NCBI GenBank assembly: GCA_030549775.1
Contig: CM060176.1
Span: forward strand, 99,838,303-99,902,302
Direction: 5' to 3'
DNA from: Tamarix chinensis
Lineage: Eukaryota; Streptophyta; Magnoliopsida; Caryophyllales; Tamaricaceae
DNA length: 64,000 bases
This document shows, piece after piece, positions 49,090-61,636 of this stretch. The notes beneath the pieces were generated by a model. It was not told where the DNA came from. It ran no database searches and saw only the letters and a list, made by a program, of their open reading frames with translations. A program made the position numbers and the translations under genes. Within the stretch, counting starts at the first letter, position 1, and every line of letters begins with the position of its first letter.

Positions 49090-51028
49090 CTCGAAATGAA
49101 TAATGTCAAACATCTTTTATGTTGTTGGAGTGGTTGATGAGGGTTCTAGCAAATATCCACTTGAAAGCCGCGTCTGATCTTGGAATATTCTATTCGCCCA
49201 TGCTCTAATAACTTTGAAGTTTCAGTGGCAGCGATGATCTATATGTGCATGTATATATATATATATATAGTCAGTAACGAGGAGTATAGACTATAGAGTA
49301 TAATATATCGGTGGTTAAAATTGCTAGGCATTCAACGTCGGAGACGGTGATGATTGATTGGGATAAAGCCATAAAAACTTAGTGATCTATGCGGCAATCA
49401 ATAATTTGTCCTACTCGGTCATTTTATTTATGTAAGTGACCACGTCATCCATTGGCTGATTTGACGCGGAAGAATGCTGAGGACAAAATGAGCAAAGAAA
49501 CTCCGGCACGAAAAGGAAGGAAGGCCGCATTGTCAAAGAAGATAAAACTTGTACTTCTAAGATAATAGTGTCTCCCTGGATTAACAGTATTCTTCAGCGA
49601 ATCCGAAACAGAAAAGAAAATAAAAACGAGAATCCTTTTTTATAGAATAGAGGTATATATGGTAATGAGAATCAAAGAAGCTTAATATATTTCATTTTAA
49701 GTAAGTTGGAATAAATCGGAGAATAGAAATAACAATTGAGGATAGAGGGGCTAGTCATAGACTATTGGAAACTCATATATCCTTAATGTAAAGTAATTAT
49801 CATCTTTTTATATTATTATTACTATTGTTATAAATCCACGTATCAAATATAGCAGATTTTCCGTCCATTCCCATGGCATGCTAAACAAAGGAATGTAAAT
49901 AATTAAATAAGTTTTTAATTTTTTTTATTTTCAATATTGTTTTCACCTCTTGAATCCTAAACTCTTGCTTTCTATTACCAAATATACCGTAAGTTCTTGA
50001 ATCATGCCTAGTCATGTATTTTTTCTCTTCCAAAAACTATCTTTTGAAATAATTCCTGACATCATACCATGAAAAATTGGGGAAAAAATAATAATAATAA
50101 TGAATAGATTTGGAGGTTAGGTTAGTATGAAGAAGAAATGACTCCAATGATTGAAATCATGTGGTGAAAGTATCGGTGGTGATGAGATGAAGACAATTAA
50201 AGGAGGACAAGAGACAACTCTACCACTTTTCTAGCCAACATGTGGGGTGACACGAATGTAAATTTTTCAAAATTGTAATAGAGATAGGAATGATTTTTTT
50301 CCCCAAAACTGTTCTTTATGTTGCTAGAAAAGTAATTGCTGAGTTACAAAGTCAATGGTCTAGTAATTGACCTATGTATGAATAATAATGATGTTAATAA
50401 CACTCATTGATAGAGTATGGGTTGATTTTTTAATGATGAACAAATATTGGTTAGTGATATAAATGAAAAATACACAGGCTAATTTCTTCAAATTGTCTTT
50501 GAAAGTCTTACACTAATAACTTTTAAATTATCTCTAATAAAGAACATATATAATAGACTTCACTAGATAGCTTTTGTATTAATTCACACAAAATTAATAA
50601 AGAGGTTTTTTTTTAAAAAAAAAAACTTATCAACCCTCTACATAGAATTGATAAAATAAGTGGGACTAAATTGACATGAAAAACAATTGTTTTATTAACC
50701 ACCTCAGACTCTTGATGATAAATAATATATGATTACATGAGCTTTTATAGCCAATTATCCCCTCCTTATACATAACCTCCTATATAAAAGATAAACTAAC
50801 AAAAGATAAAACCCATGTGCTTAGTATTTCAATCACACGTCCCAAGCTAAAAGAAATAACAAGCTAATGCTTAACCACTAAGAAAATAACAAAATCTATT
50901 TATTTTTTGGAAAATCAAAGGATAGATAGTTCAAATTATATTAATATGTGCCTTGGTAAATTGGCGCATAAGGCGTCCTTACACAAAACATGGACAACTC
51001 GATGAGGAGGGGATACAAATCTATGCAA
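49090..51028. other. Gene-free region
   Basis: No open frame or recognised repeat beyond a short (AT)n run near 49250-49268. Confidence 0.45.
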
Positions 51029-51331
51029 TGTAACACTCTAAGTCGATATGACCATACGGGAGCTACTTTGGAGTGTTTTCGGATTGATCGGTTGGCCTCA
51101 CAGATCAACAAATCCTTTCAGCATGCTTTGTCCTTACTCACGTACTTCTTGAGAAAATTTTAAAAAATTTCCAAAACTTTTCAGAAGATTCACCCATCTT
51201 AAAATTGCTCCATAACCAGCATGCTTAACTGCGAAGTTCTTAGGACGGAATCACCAAAAGAATGATATACCATGTTGATATAAGTAGTCAAATCAATCCT
51301 TATAATACTTCGCTCAATTTGGGGTATTACA
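51029..51331 (-). repeat. 3' LTR of Cassandra with 5S-like segment
   Basis: The 5S-like part lies at about 51185-51245 on the minus strand. The motif equivalent to the 5S A box reads AGTTAAGCATGCTGG and the intermediate element region reads AGATGGGTGAA. Confidence 0.85.
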
Positions 51332-51478
51332 TTCACTCCTACTCAAAGAACGCAACGTCCTCATTACGCCTTAACTACTAAATGTCATAATACAGTTTAT
51401 CCTAAGAATCGTCCCACTAGGTGGCTGACTGGCTCATCCAAGTTTAGTTCACTGTCGTGATTTCACTCTGATACTATT

Positions 51479-51782
51479 TGTAACACCCTGAGTCGATACG
51501 ACCACGCGGGGGCTACCTTAGAGCGCTTTTGGATTGATTGAATGGCCCCACAGATCAACACAAGTCCTTTCAGTGCGCTTTGTCCTTACTCACATACTTC
51601 TTGAGAAATTTTCAAAAAAAATCAAAACTTCTCCGGATGGTCATCCATCCTAAATTTTCTCCATAATCAGCACGCTTAACTGCGAAGTTCTTAGGACGAA
51701 ATTGCCAAAAAGATGGTATACCATGTTGATATAAGTAGCCAGATCAATCCTTATAAGACCCTACTCAATTTGGGGTATTACA
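51479..51782 (-). repeat. 5' LTR of Cassandra with 5S-like segment
   Basis: The A-box-like AGTTAAGCGTGC at 51670-51681 is closer to true 5S rRNA than in the other LTR. GGATGGATGACC lies at 51639-51650. The sequence GAAGTTCTTAGGACG near 51683 is shared by both LTRs. Confidence 0.85.
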
Positions 51783-52576
51783 TACAAACCCGGGATAAAA
51801 TCCAAAGCTAATCCAGAAAACTTATATGCACACATATATGCTTCCCTATAGATGTGTCAAAGCACAAACTCTTTGTTAGCTATTAAGATATTCCTACATT
51901 CATGGATGAGGTTGTAATTGTTCCCCGTCATCTATTGATCCTATAAAATAAGCTCCACAACAACCTTTGAGTATGTTTTTAGAATTAATTCCAAGCTTCA
52001 AGCTAATCTTGAGCCCTTGGTATATAACCCAAATCTTTGTTGTCGTAGTGTTCGCCTTCCCTATATGCATGGAAAACCATATAAATAACAAACTATTTAT
52101 GACTAAGTTATTGCTCACTACATTTTTCATACATGAAAAGTAAGCCTGTGAATAGTAATCATCTTAATCCTAAAAATTCTCTAATTTGAATAAAAAACCA
52201 TAACTAACTAAGTAAAAAAGATACGATGAGACTATAGGCAATAATATCAAGCTAATTTGCATGCTAATATCCCATCTAAATAACTTCCTTGCTTTATGCT
52301 TAAGTTGCATCTAATTTTAGATAAATATCTTCTCTTAAGGGTTCCCCTTACTAAGGGTATTCATTCAAATTAAAAACACTTTATCCTAAAATTAAGGACA
52401 TCAATTTTTAGTCACATGTTCATGCATCAGTAATCCACACCACATATAAAATCATTATTTCTAATAATACTATGCAATCAAGAGTTAGCATGTAATTATC
52501 TATTTTTAAAAGCAATGAAATTATTCTTATTTTAAAAACATATCTTCTTCTTTTTATTTCAGAATATGTTATAGAA

Positions 52577-52579
<3 letters not shown>
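51783..52579. other. Gene-free region
   Basis: AT-rich; the 76-codon frame at 51900-52130 (-) has no recognisable feature. Confidence 0.45.

Positions 52580-52665
<86 letters not shown>
52580..52665. repeat. (AT)n microsatellite
   Basis: About 43 AT units bounded by AAGA on the left and TCTT on the right, so the whole tract is a perfect palindrome able to form a cruciform. Confidence 0.95.
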
Positions 52666-52666
<1 letters not shown>

Positions 52667-54700
52667 TTACTTATTTGTATTTCAACTCAAATATATTGTA
52701 GAATAAATTAGGGAATCCCCCCAAACATATTATTATATCATAAGCTTGCATTTCAAGTCAAAAGAAGATATTAAGAATTAACAAGAGCCAAATGAAATAT
52801 AATAATAAAACATTATAAGTTAGATCAATTAACTTAGTGTCTATTCGGTATATCACGTGAAATCTGAAGTAATAATTGTGTTTGTAGATACATTTTATTC
52901 ATGTATGAAATAATAATGATATTTGATAACTCATTTTATATAAAATGAGTTGACATATATTGATAATTTTGGACATGTAATATTTATAATTATGAATAAC
53001 ATTATTTATAAAAATTATGAATTTATCATTATAATGAATAGTATCATTATTTATTAAAGATATATAATTATAATTAATATAATTTAATTTTATTATTTAA
53101 TTACAATTGAGACTATTAATACTCAAATTAATTATAAATAAAAAATAAAAAAATCATATTATTATTAATTATTTTTATAATTATACTTAAAATTATTTTT
53201 TGTATAATTATGATGAATATTAATATTTTAAAAAATTACATATTATTAAATTAAAATTATAATATTCATTAATTAATTATAATTATGATTAATAATATTT
53301 TTATTAATTATTAATTCATGGGTATAACATATACTATCCTTATTAATTTTATAATTAAATTTATAATCAATATTTTTTAACATTAATTTATTTATAAGTA
53401 TTAGTAATATTATTTTTAAAAATTATTAATCTATCATTACAATTGATAGTATCATTACTAATACATTATTAATAATTATAATTAGTTTATTTTTTTTTAT
53501 TATTTAATTATAATTATGAATATTATTGTTTTTTATTATTTATAATTAATAAGTATGATAAATAATATCCTTATTAATTATTTCTTTATAATTTTTATTA
53601 ACATTATTTTTATAATAATGATTAATATTAATCATATAAACAACTTGTATATCAATAAACTTTATATTATTTGCAATGATTAATATTTTATAATTATGAT
53701 CAATAATATTATATTAATTATTAATTCATATTTAAAATATTTATTAATTTACTATTGAGTATAATAATTAATCGTTTGCATTGATTAATTAAATAAAATC
53801 ATGATTAAAACTATTTTAGTATTTATCAGTTTAATATTGTAATTAATAGCATCATTTTTTTATAATTTATAATTAAAATTAATACTATTTTTTGATTATT
53901 TAATCACAACAAATAATAATAATAATTTATTAATTTTAAAAAATAATTTTGGAATTTAATATTATACTTAGTTGTTCATTTATAATTATAATTAAATTTA
54001 TTTTTATAATTAGTATTAATTTTAATCTTTAAAAAGATTAATTAAAAATATTTATATTGATTAATTATTTGATAACATGATGAATAATATTTTTATTATT
54101 TATTATTTTATTAATAAAATATATATTCTCCTTATTAATTTTCTATTTGAGATTATTACTAATAATATTTTTGCAATGATAAATTAATTATAATAATGAC
54201 TAATATTATTTATAATATTTATTAATTTATCTTGAAAATTAATATAAATGTTATTAAAGAATTAATTACATTTACAATTAATATTATTTTATTATATTTT
54301 ATGTTTATAATTATTATTAATAATATTTTATTAATTTTTGTTAATAAATTATAGCTATAACTAAATTTTTGGTTATTATAAATTAATCAATACTCTATAC
54401 TTATAATTATCATTTTTTAATAATTATGATTAATATTATTCTTAAATACAATTTATTTATCATGAAAATTAATATTATTTGTATTAATTTATTATTTATA
54501 TAACCTAATTGTTAATACTTTTATTTTTTATTAATTTATTGTTATAACTATTAATTTTCTTATGAATTATAAGTATAATTAGTATATTTTTCATTGATTA
54601 ATTATTTATAATTATGATTAAATAATTTATGTATTTATCTGTTTATTTAGTTTTATTGATATTGATTAATTATTTTTTTTAATTTTAATAATTATGTTAT
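52666..54700. other. Extremely AT-rich tract
   Basis: About 2 kb with only scattered G and C. From about 52960 it is dominated by TTATAATTATGATTAATATT-like words and TTATTAATTATAAT repeats on both strands. No gene is possible in most of it. Confidence 0.7.
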
Positions 54701-55019
54701 TATAATTATGAAAAATAGTGGCTGGCGGTGATGAGTGAATACTAAGAGTATAATGATATTATGGTAATAGTGGCTCAAAATTTAGATATTTAATAAAAAT
54801 TAGTGGTATTTGTTAATTAAATAAAAATATAATAGATAATATATATAATAAAACTATAAAATATGTCAAACAAAAGATCTAAAATTTATATAAACCAATA
54901 ATAGAAGCAATGAAATTGCTTCCAAATTTACGTGTATTTTTGGGCTTGCCTCCGATAAGAAAACGTCAAAATTATGAATAGATAACTAACTATACGTTGA
55001 AGAGGCTCCATCCACTCAG

Positions 55020-56290
55020 TGCGCTTCTACTCGTCCACCACCAATCTTTGTTATCTTCATCAATCAATGTGGCACAGCAGTATCTGACTCGCCAAGAAGT
55101 TTCTAGTCAGATTGGCATCACAATGACATACTTCCAGCGTGTCAAAAGGTGTACCCCAAATTAAAAACTAATAAATAAATTGCTTTAGAACTTGTCCTTT
55201 GCAGAGATGATCGAGCTCCCTGGTTATAAGTTGCTAATCTCGATTACAAATTCCACGCTAAGTATCGGATTCTTTTCTTTCATCTGTAAAAGGCGATAAC
55301 CCTCGCTCCTAGGGCCTCCGCCAGCCGGGGATTCTTTTCTTTCATGGGTTTCACTAGGGTTGTATGAGTACAGATTTTTTATATTTGTTTATATATACTT
55401 TTTAATAAAAAAAAATAGATATATATCTTATGAAACCATAATGACCTTTTAATTTAATTTCATCGCTTGATTAATTAATTTAATTAAGGAAGACTTTTCC
55501 TAACCACTTGTCTTTCTTTTAGTTATGCATGTGTGAAAAAGAAGACCCGAAAAGCATAAGAAAAACAGGGGGGAGGGGAGGGATTCAATTAAAGTACATT
55601 TTGTAACCTTTTCTTTATATATACATGTAGTTTAAAAATTGGTTTCTTAACCAAATTTTCATAATTAAAACTCATTTAAAATTTCCCTCAATTATTTTAA
55701 AACTCATTAAAAATTTCCCTCAATTATTTTCAAGCATGTGCCATGCACATGCACTATGACCTATTTCTACCATAAAAAAAAGGATGAGAGAATTATTAGG
55801 CTATTACTAACACTAGACCATATTAATTAATTTTATAGCTAAACTTTATATCATTTAATATGGACCACGATTTAAGATTAATATATTTATAGTTTATAAA
55901 ATTATTAAAAGCTTAAAAATAATGATAGCAATTACATAAAATTAAAAAATATATTAACGTAATAATTTTAAAGGTTTCCGGCCGTTTTGTGGTTCGGTGT
56001 ACCCTGAAAAGTAAATTATCTTTTTTCTTATGGAAAAACCGACATTTCAATGCACAGTAATAGAACCCTTCACTTAAATACACTCTTTCCAGATCGATCA
56101 CGGCATTTATATATAAAGTCAGTGTTTCTATCTAACTCGCCTGATGTGTCCATAAACCTTTCCCTGCGTGCTCAAGTGTCCACTCAAAAGTGTCATTTGG
56201 TTCACAATCAAAACTGGATAAGGAATTACATCATAACTGCTGTTTTCAAGCTTCCAGTGCCGCAAGTTTTTTTAAGCATAGTGTTTTAGG
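55020..56290. repeat. Diverged duplicated segment, copy 1
   Basis: Several blocks match copy 2 at 56840-57240 in the same order: AAGAAGTTTCTAGTCAGATTG (55095) then CAGCGTGTCAAA (55137), the CCTTTCCCTGCGTGCTCA region (56158), GGATAAGGAA.TTACA (56216), and a terminal TTTAAGCATAGTGTTTTA. Copy 1 has TTATATATAAAG at 56107-56118, like a TATA box. An AT-rich stretch separates the first and later blocks. A promoter-plus-leader origin is inference; no coding region follows. Confidence 0.5.
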
Positions 56291-56839
56291 TATTGTTTGG
56301 TATTATTTATTTTTAATAATTATTTTTAGATAAAAATTATTTTTATAAGTAAAATTTATGTTTATTTTTACTTTTATTATATAAGTGATTGCTGCTAAAA
56401 AATTACTTATTATACTTTATTAGTATTTGATTTTTATTTTTCTATAAAGTTATTTTTTCTTTTCCATCTTTAGTTTTTATCTTCTTATATATATATCTTT
56501 TAATAATAATTACTATATAAATTATATAATATTAAATATTTAAAAGTATATAAAACATTAACAAGTATAAAAAAATATAAAGATATTATAAAATATTAAA
56601 AATTATAAAATATAAAATATAAAATTAAAAAAAAAATATGAACAACTACTAAATAAATTTTATAAAATTTACAAACATATATTAAATAGTGCTTTCGTGA
56701 GTGTACTTCGACCTAGCGGGGGTGCGCTTAAAAATTTTGGTGCCATGGACAAATATATTAAATAGTGCCCATATAAACTAATTTAATATTTATTAGAAGG
56801 TTGAAAAATTATTGGCATCAAGGTAGAAGAGGGGCCTGC

Positions 56840-57240
56840 CACTAGATTATGTTTCAGTTCTCTTTTGGTTCTTAGCTCACAGAGAAGTTTCTGGTCAGAT
56901 TGCCATCTCTTGATATGTTTCCAACGTGTCAAAGTCGATTGCGAAACTAGAAGTTGCATTTTCTTACACGAAAAGTGACAATGCACCTGCACTGTGACAA
57001 AATACGTCAGATCACATTAACGTTCCATCCTCATGTCAACCATATATATCCATAAAGCTTCGATCTTTAGAATTTAACTCTTCTGACCGACATGTCCGCG
57101 GGCCTTTCCCTGCAAGCTCAGATCGGGAATGCTCTTGAGTTCGTTCGCGACCACAACATCGGATAAGGAACATTACACCACAGCCGCAGTTCTCAAACGG
57201 CGCCGCAGTTTTTAAGCACGAAGTTTTAACGGTCAAATCA
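56840..57240. repeat. Diverged duplicated segment, copy 2
   Basis: Contains AGAGAAGTTTCTGGTCAGAT (56878), CAACGTGTCAAAG (56922), CCTTTCCCTGCAAGCTCA (57102), GGATAAGGAACATTACA (57161) and TTTTTAAGCACGAAGTTTTA at the end. These match copy 1 in order, with the AT-rich middle of copy 1 missing. Confidence 0.5.
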
Positions 57241-57244
57241 TCTT

Positions 57245-60160
57245 AGAGCACTTGTCCAGTTGTCTGTAAATATCTATATATACATGTAAAAATGGAGTCT
57301 GACAGCGTATATTTTTCTTCTAAAACGATTCATATTATTGTTGCATAGATACTCATCTACAAGACCGCCTTATAATTTGTAGGTCCATAGGCCGAACAGT
57401 TCTATTTTAAACTTGGAATCCTTAGAGTTATATTTGATTAATAAAATACTTATATTCTTTTATATTGGTTGAGAGTTTTCTCTAAAAACGAAGTAAATCG
57501 GTGATCATGAAATTTTGAACACGCGATCACCATGTACCAGTTTGCAGCAACTAAGAAAGTAATATTAAAAATTAATTTATGGGCGCATGCATAATATATA
57601 AATTTTTTTTAAATAAATTAAAGATTTTGATATTTTTGTGGTCCTAAGTTCAAGCGTAATTGGCCTTAGACTTGGGCAAGACTTGCTCATCTATTACATT
57701 TTTATTAAATAAAAATTACCAAAAATAAGTACCATTATAATGCTAGCATGTCTTATATAGAAGTAAAAGGTAAAAATAACATTAAACTTTAATAACATAA
57801 CTAATGGTGTGATACTTCTAAATTTACAAATTAAAAATTTTTAAATTTAAAAGTTAAGTGTGAAAGCTAAAACAGTAAATTACTGGGTACTACTATCACA
57901 CTTGTTACAAGTCTAATTTTCTCTACTATTATATTGTCAAGTACTAAGCTTAAAATTATTATTTCACTTAAATTAATAACACAATTATAAATTAGAGTAA
58001 TGAGAGAGTTAAAATAATTTTAAAATATTTCGAATAGAACCAACTATTAATGATTACAAAATGTCAGTGAAAGAAAATACATAAATACAATAAGAAGTAC
58101 AGAATCTTTCGGTTCAAAAGACACTGAACAAAATACCGAATAACCCTACACTCTCAACTTACAAGATAGCCGTCAACGGATATTGAGAGCTAACATGCAA
58201 ATGTCACTACCTATTGAATAAGTAAGAGTCCAAGAAAAAAAAAACCTTCAGTATAATAGTGTTGAGTAACCCATTATACAAGACTAATATGCAAGGTCCA
58301 CATGGAACACATAAAATACATCACAGCAATACATGAACATTTAATTATGCGTATATGGATTGAAATATGACAATCGTTCATATAACCGCATAATATCAAG
58401 ACCATATACTACCAATAATCGTTCATCTTAAAATAACCAAAACTCACCAATGGAGTATCCAAGAGATGCTCTTTGTAAGATAATTAGAAAGCAACATCAT
58501 TCTCAAGTTATAACCATAGTCACAATTATTATGATCAACCCACAGCTTCCCATAACATAGGTAGGCTCATCAATAAAACTAATAACAACGCACATCATTA
58601 CAAGTAGGCACAAAGGCTACTACTAGACTATAGATAGGCACAAAGACTGCTAACGAGCTATAGCTAGGTATAAAGGCTAGGACCATAGATAAGCATAAAA
58701 GTTGCTACCAAACCATAAGTAGGTACAAAGACTACTACCAACCAACCTAATAATTTTTTCCATTAAAATATTAATTATTTACATTTTTATTTACTTGATG
58801 AGAGATCAAACAAATAAGAAGACACTAAGGCACCATGGTTATACAGGTGCACAAGGGCAGCACATTATCCTACCTGATATCAACCTAATGACACAAAGAT
58901 ATCCTAGTCGCACTAGTACACAAAGGTACACAATACCTTACCAATAAGAATGCCTAATCCTTGAATATGTATATCTCCTAATTAGGTCCGTAGAGTTAAA
59001 TATAGTAAGATAAAGTGCCTAACTGAGGCACAAAGGCACACAGAAAAATCCATAAAACAATCGTAGGCTAAACTACGTTTTTAAGGTAGCGATCTCTAAA
59101 GAGCCACAATTCTCAATCTCAAGGTCTTTCGCTTTAAGTATTAGTATTTTTTTAAGGGTGATCACGAAAATACGTATCAATCACATAGATCCAATTCTTT
59201 ATGCTTATACATTTTTATTCATTTTCAAACATTTTTAGATAAATCATAATCAAGATCATTATCAATGTCAATATCATAAATCTACTAAGGCCATCCTATG
59301 TTCAATTGCTTATACTTAGGCACTTTAGGTTAAAAAAAGACCAAAATACTCCTAGGACTAAAGTTACCACTTTACCGTCCATTTCCATTACAAATTTCAT
59401 TTTATTTATCAAATTTCCATAAAAATGATAACATACCATAATTAAAGTATTTATCATGTAATTAAATTATCAGACACAATAAATGACCATTTTACCCTTA
59501 TACATAATTACACACATAAGACCCTAACATGCACTTCTAGAATATCAAAACACATATTCTCATACTAATAAAAATAATATGCATCATGCATGTTTATTAG
59601 AATATTTATCATGGTGCACTCTAAATTATCAAAATACCCCTAGGTCATATAATAATAATAATATACCTTTGACACCCCTCACTATTTCAACCTCCTTACC
59701 ACCGGCCATAGCTACTGCTCCCTCCTCTTCTCCTTCAGTCAAGCTTGCCATTCCTCCCCTCTTCTATTTGACCCCAACCCCCCGAAGCCCAACTCTCCCA
59801 CCTTCATCCATTTTGGCTAAAGCTTCTTCAATTCTATTTGATGCACTGGCTCCCACTGAAATTCCTCCCCACTTCTTCAATTCTTTTGTGCCATCTTCTT
59901 CTTCTCACTTGATGCACCTTTCATTGCCATTTTCCCCTCCCCTACATCGGCCTTACTTGTCATTCTTGGTCCTTTAGCACTGCCCAAATCCACTGGTGTG
60001 TTCCTCCCCTTCTAGCTAAAGCTTTCCCCCCTTCCTTAAGGAATACCCCAGAAATTTTAAAACCTAAAATTTAATAATTAATCTTTATTTGGGATAATAT
60101 TTTTTAAAATTAATTAATATAATAATTTTGTGGACTTGTGATTTTTGAAGAAATGCATAT
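57245..60160. other. Gene-free region with retroelement-like relics
   Basis: No gene is supported. 58595-58740 holds four degenerate units of about 36 bp (TAGGCACAAAGGCTACTAC type). A Ser/Pro-rich 132-codon frame at 59579-59977 is compositionally biased and lacks any domain. The style of the region (CACAAAGGCAC words, pyrimidine-rich block) is that of a decayed large LTR, but ends were not found. Confidence 0.4.
58595..58740. repeat. Degenerate tandem repeat
   Basis: Four imperfect units around GGCACAAAGGCTACTACTAG, about 36 bp each. Confidence 0.6.
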
Positions 60161-60163
60161 AAT

Positions 60164-61167
60164 TGTAATACCCCAAAATTACAGTTGAAAATGTTCATTT
60201 AAATAAACAAATACAGGCACGAGGGTGCTACCGCCGTGATCAGCACAAGCCCCGCCTCAGGTTAGTCTCATACTAACCATAAGGCTAAAGAAAGGTTATC
60301 ACCAAACATTAGACAACTTAAAACAATGATTCATAGAAAAACTAAAATGTTTATAACGCGGAAATAAGAGTGTGCATTAAAAGGTTATTACAACCCAATA
60401 TAGTATGTAATTAAAAATCCCACGAGGGATAAAAGATACATCACGATAAAATGAAACCAAAATAAAGCGATACAAAGGTAAACTGAAGTAAAAGAGAGTT
60501 CAATCAACATCGCTCCCGGGACCCCATGCCAAGTCCAACAATGAACTCTCAGCCACGTATAATGCCCCATAAGTATCATAGGCATCAAAGATGGCATTCC
60601 CTACTTCCAGAAACTCAATAGGGTCATCTGCTCGTGGGAATAAGCAACATCTATAAAATGGGTGATTAGTATACTATGTACTGAGCAAGGAAACCATGGA
60701 GCTAAGGATATACACATAAATGTATATAATACAAGCATGATCACCTTACTTCTCATTTTACACATGTTACCATGAAACCCTAGTTGGCCACCCCAAACTC
60801 TAGCCAAGTTTCCTATACACCCTTATACCAACCTACGTACTATTTTCCATCTAAGGACTCCATTAACCTCAACAAATCTCCCCTTACCTTACTAACATTC
60901 CAAGGTAACTTTTCATATGTAAGGACTCTGTTCACTTATAAGAAGGAAATACTAAGGGTTAACTTCCCTCTTACCAAAATTATCATTATTTCCTACATTA
61001 CCCTTATCATAACCTAGTATTAGGGTTAATAATAGTAGTAGTTTTATAAGTAAAAGTAAGGATATTATTCTCAAAGTAGCTAATCCTACTATTACTAGTC
61101 AAAATAGGTCTTGGTAGTTATATTGGTCCATGTTAAGGTTTTATTTGAAATATTTGTATTAATAAAG

Positions 61168-61237
<70 letters not shown>

Positions 61238-61477
61238 CAACAACAATGATAATACCAATAATAACCCGAATCATAATAATAAAAATAATAGTATCAGTAA
61301 TACTAAAATAGTGATAATAATGATACTAATACTAATAACAACAACAACAACAACAACAACAATAACAATAATAAAAATGCTAGTAGTAATAGTAATATTA
61401 GTGATATAGGTAATAATAACAATAATGATAAAAAAATAATAGCAATAATAATGATAATATTAATATTAGTAATAGTT

Positions 61478-61517
<40 letters not shown>

Positions 61518-61566
61518 GGCTTCTAATAATCATAATAATAGTAACATTAGTAGTAACAGGGCCAAG

Positions 61567-61636
<70 letters not shown>

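Larger units (their letters stand above)
51029..51782 (-). mobile_element. Cassandra TRIM retrotransposon
   Basis: Two LTRs (51029-51331, 303 bp, and 51479-51782, 304 bp) enclose only 147 bp. Outside flanks TGCAA and TACAA give a likely 5-bp duplication. In minus-strand sense the LTR starts TGTAATACCCCAAATTGAG and ends GTGTTACA. Inside each LTR is a segment like 5S rRNA, with AGTTAAGC(A/G)TGCTG and GATGG(G/A)TGA in the right order. Next to the 5' LTR is a primer site ATAGTATCAGAG (near 51464-51475) of the initiator tRNA-Met type, and next to the 3' LTR a purine-rich GAGTAGGAGTGAA. This is the known layout of Cassandra, which has no protein and depends on other retroelements. The LTRs are about 84 percent alike by eye, so it is old. 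Confidence 0.9.

Noticed and set aside
51185..51690. Possible 5S rRNA genes
   Set aside because: Only part of 5S is present, with many changes. It sits inside paired LTRs with a primer site between them, so it is Cassandra, not rDNA.
59579..59977. 132-codon Ser/Pro-rich frame on the plus strand
   Set aside because: Same compositional bias, no recognisable motif and no promoter or splice context.
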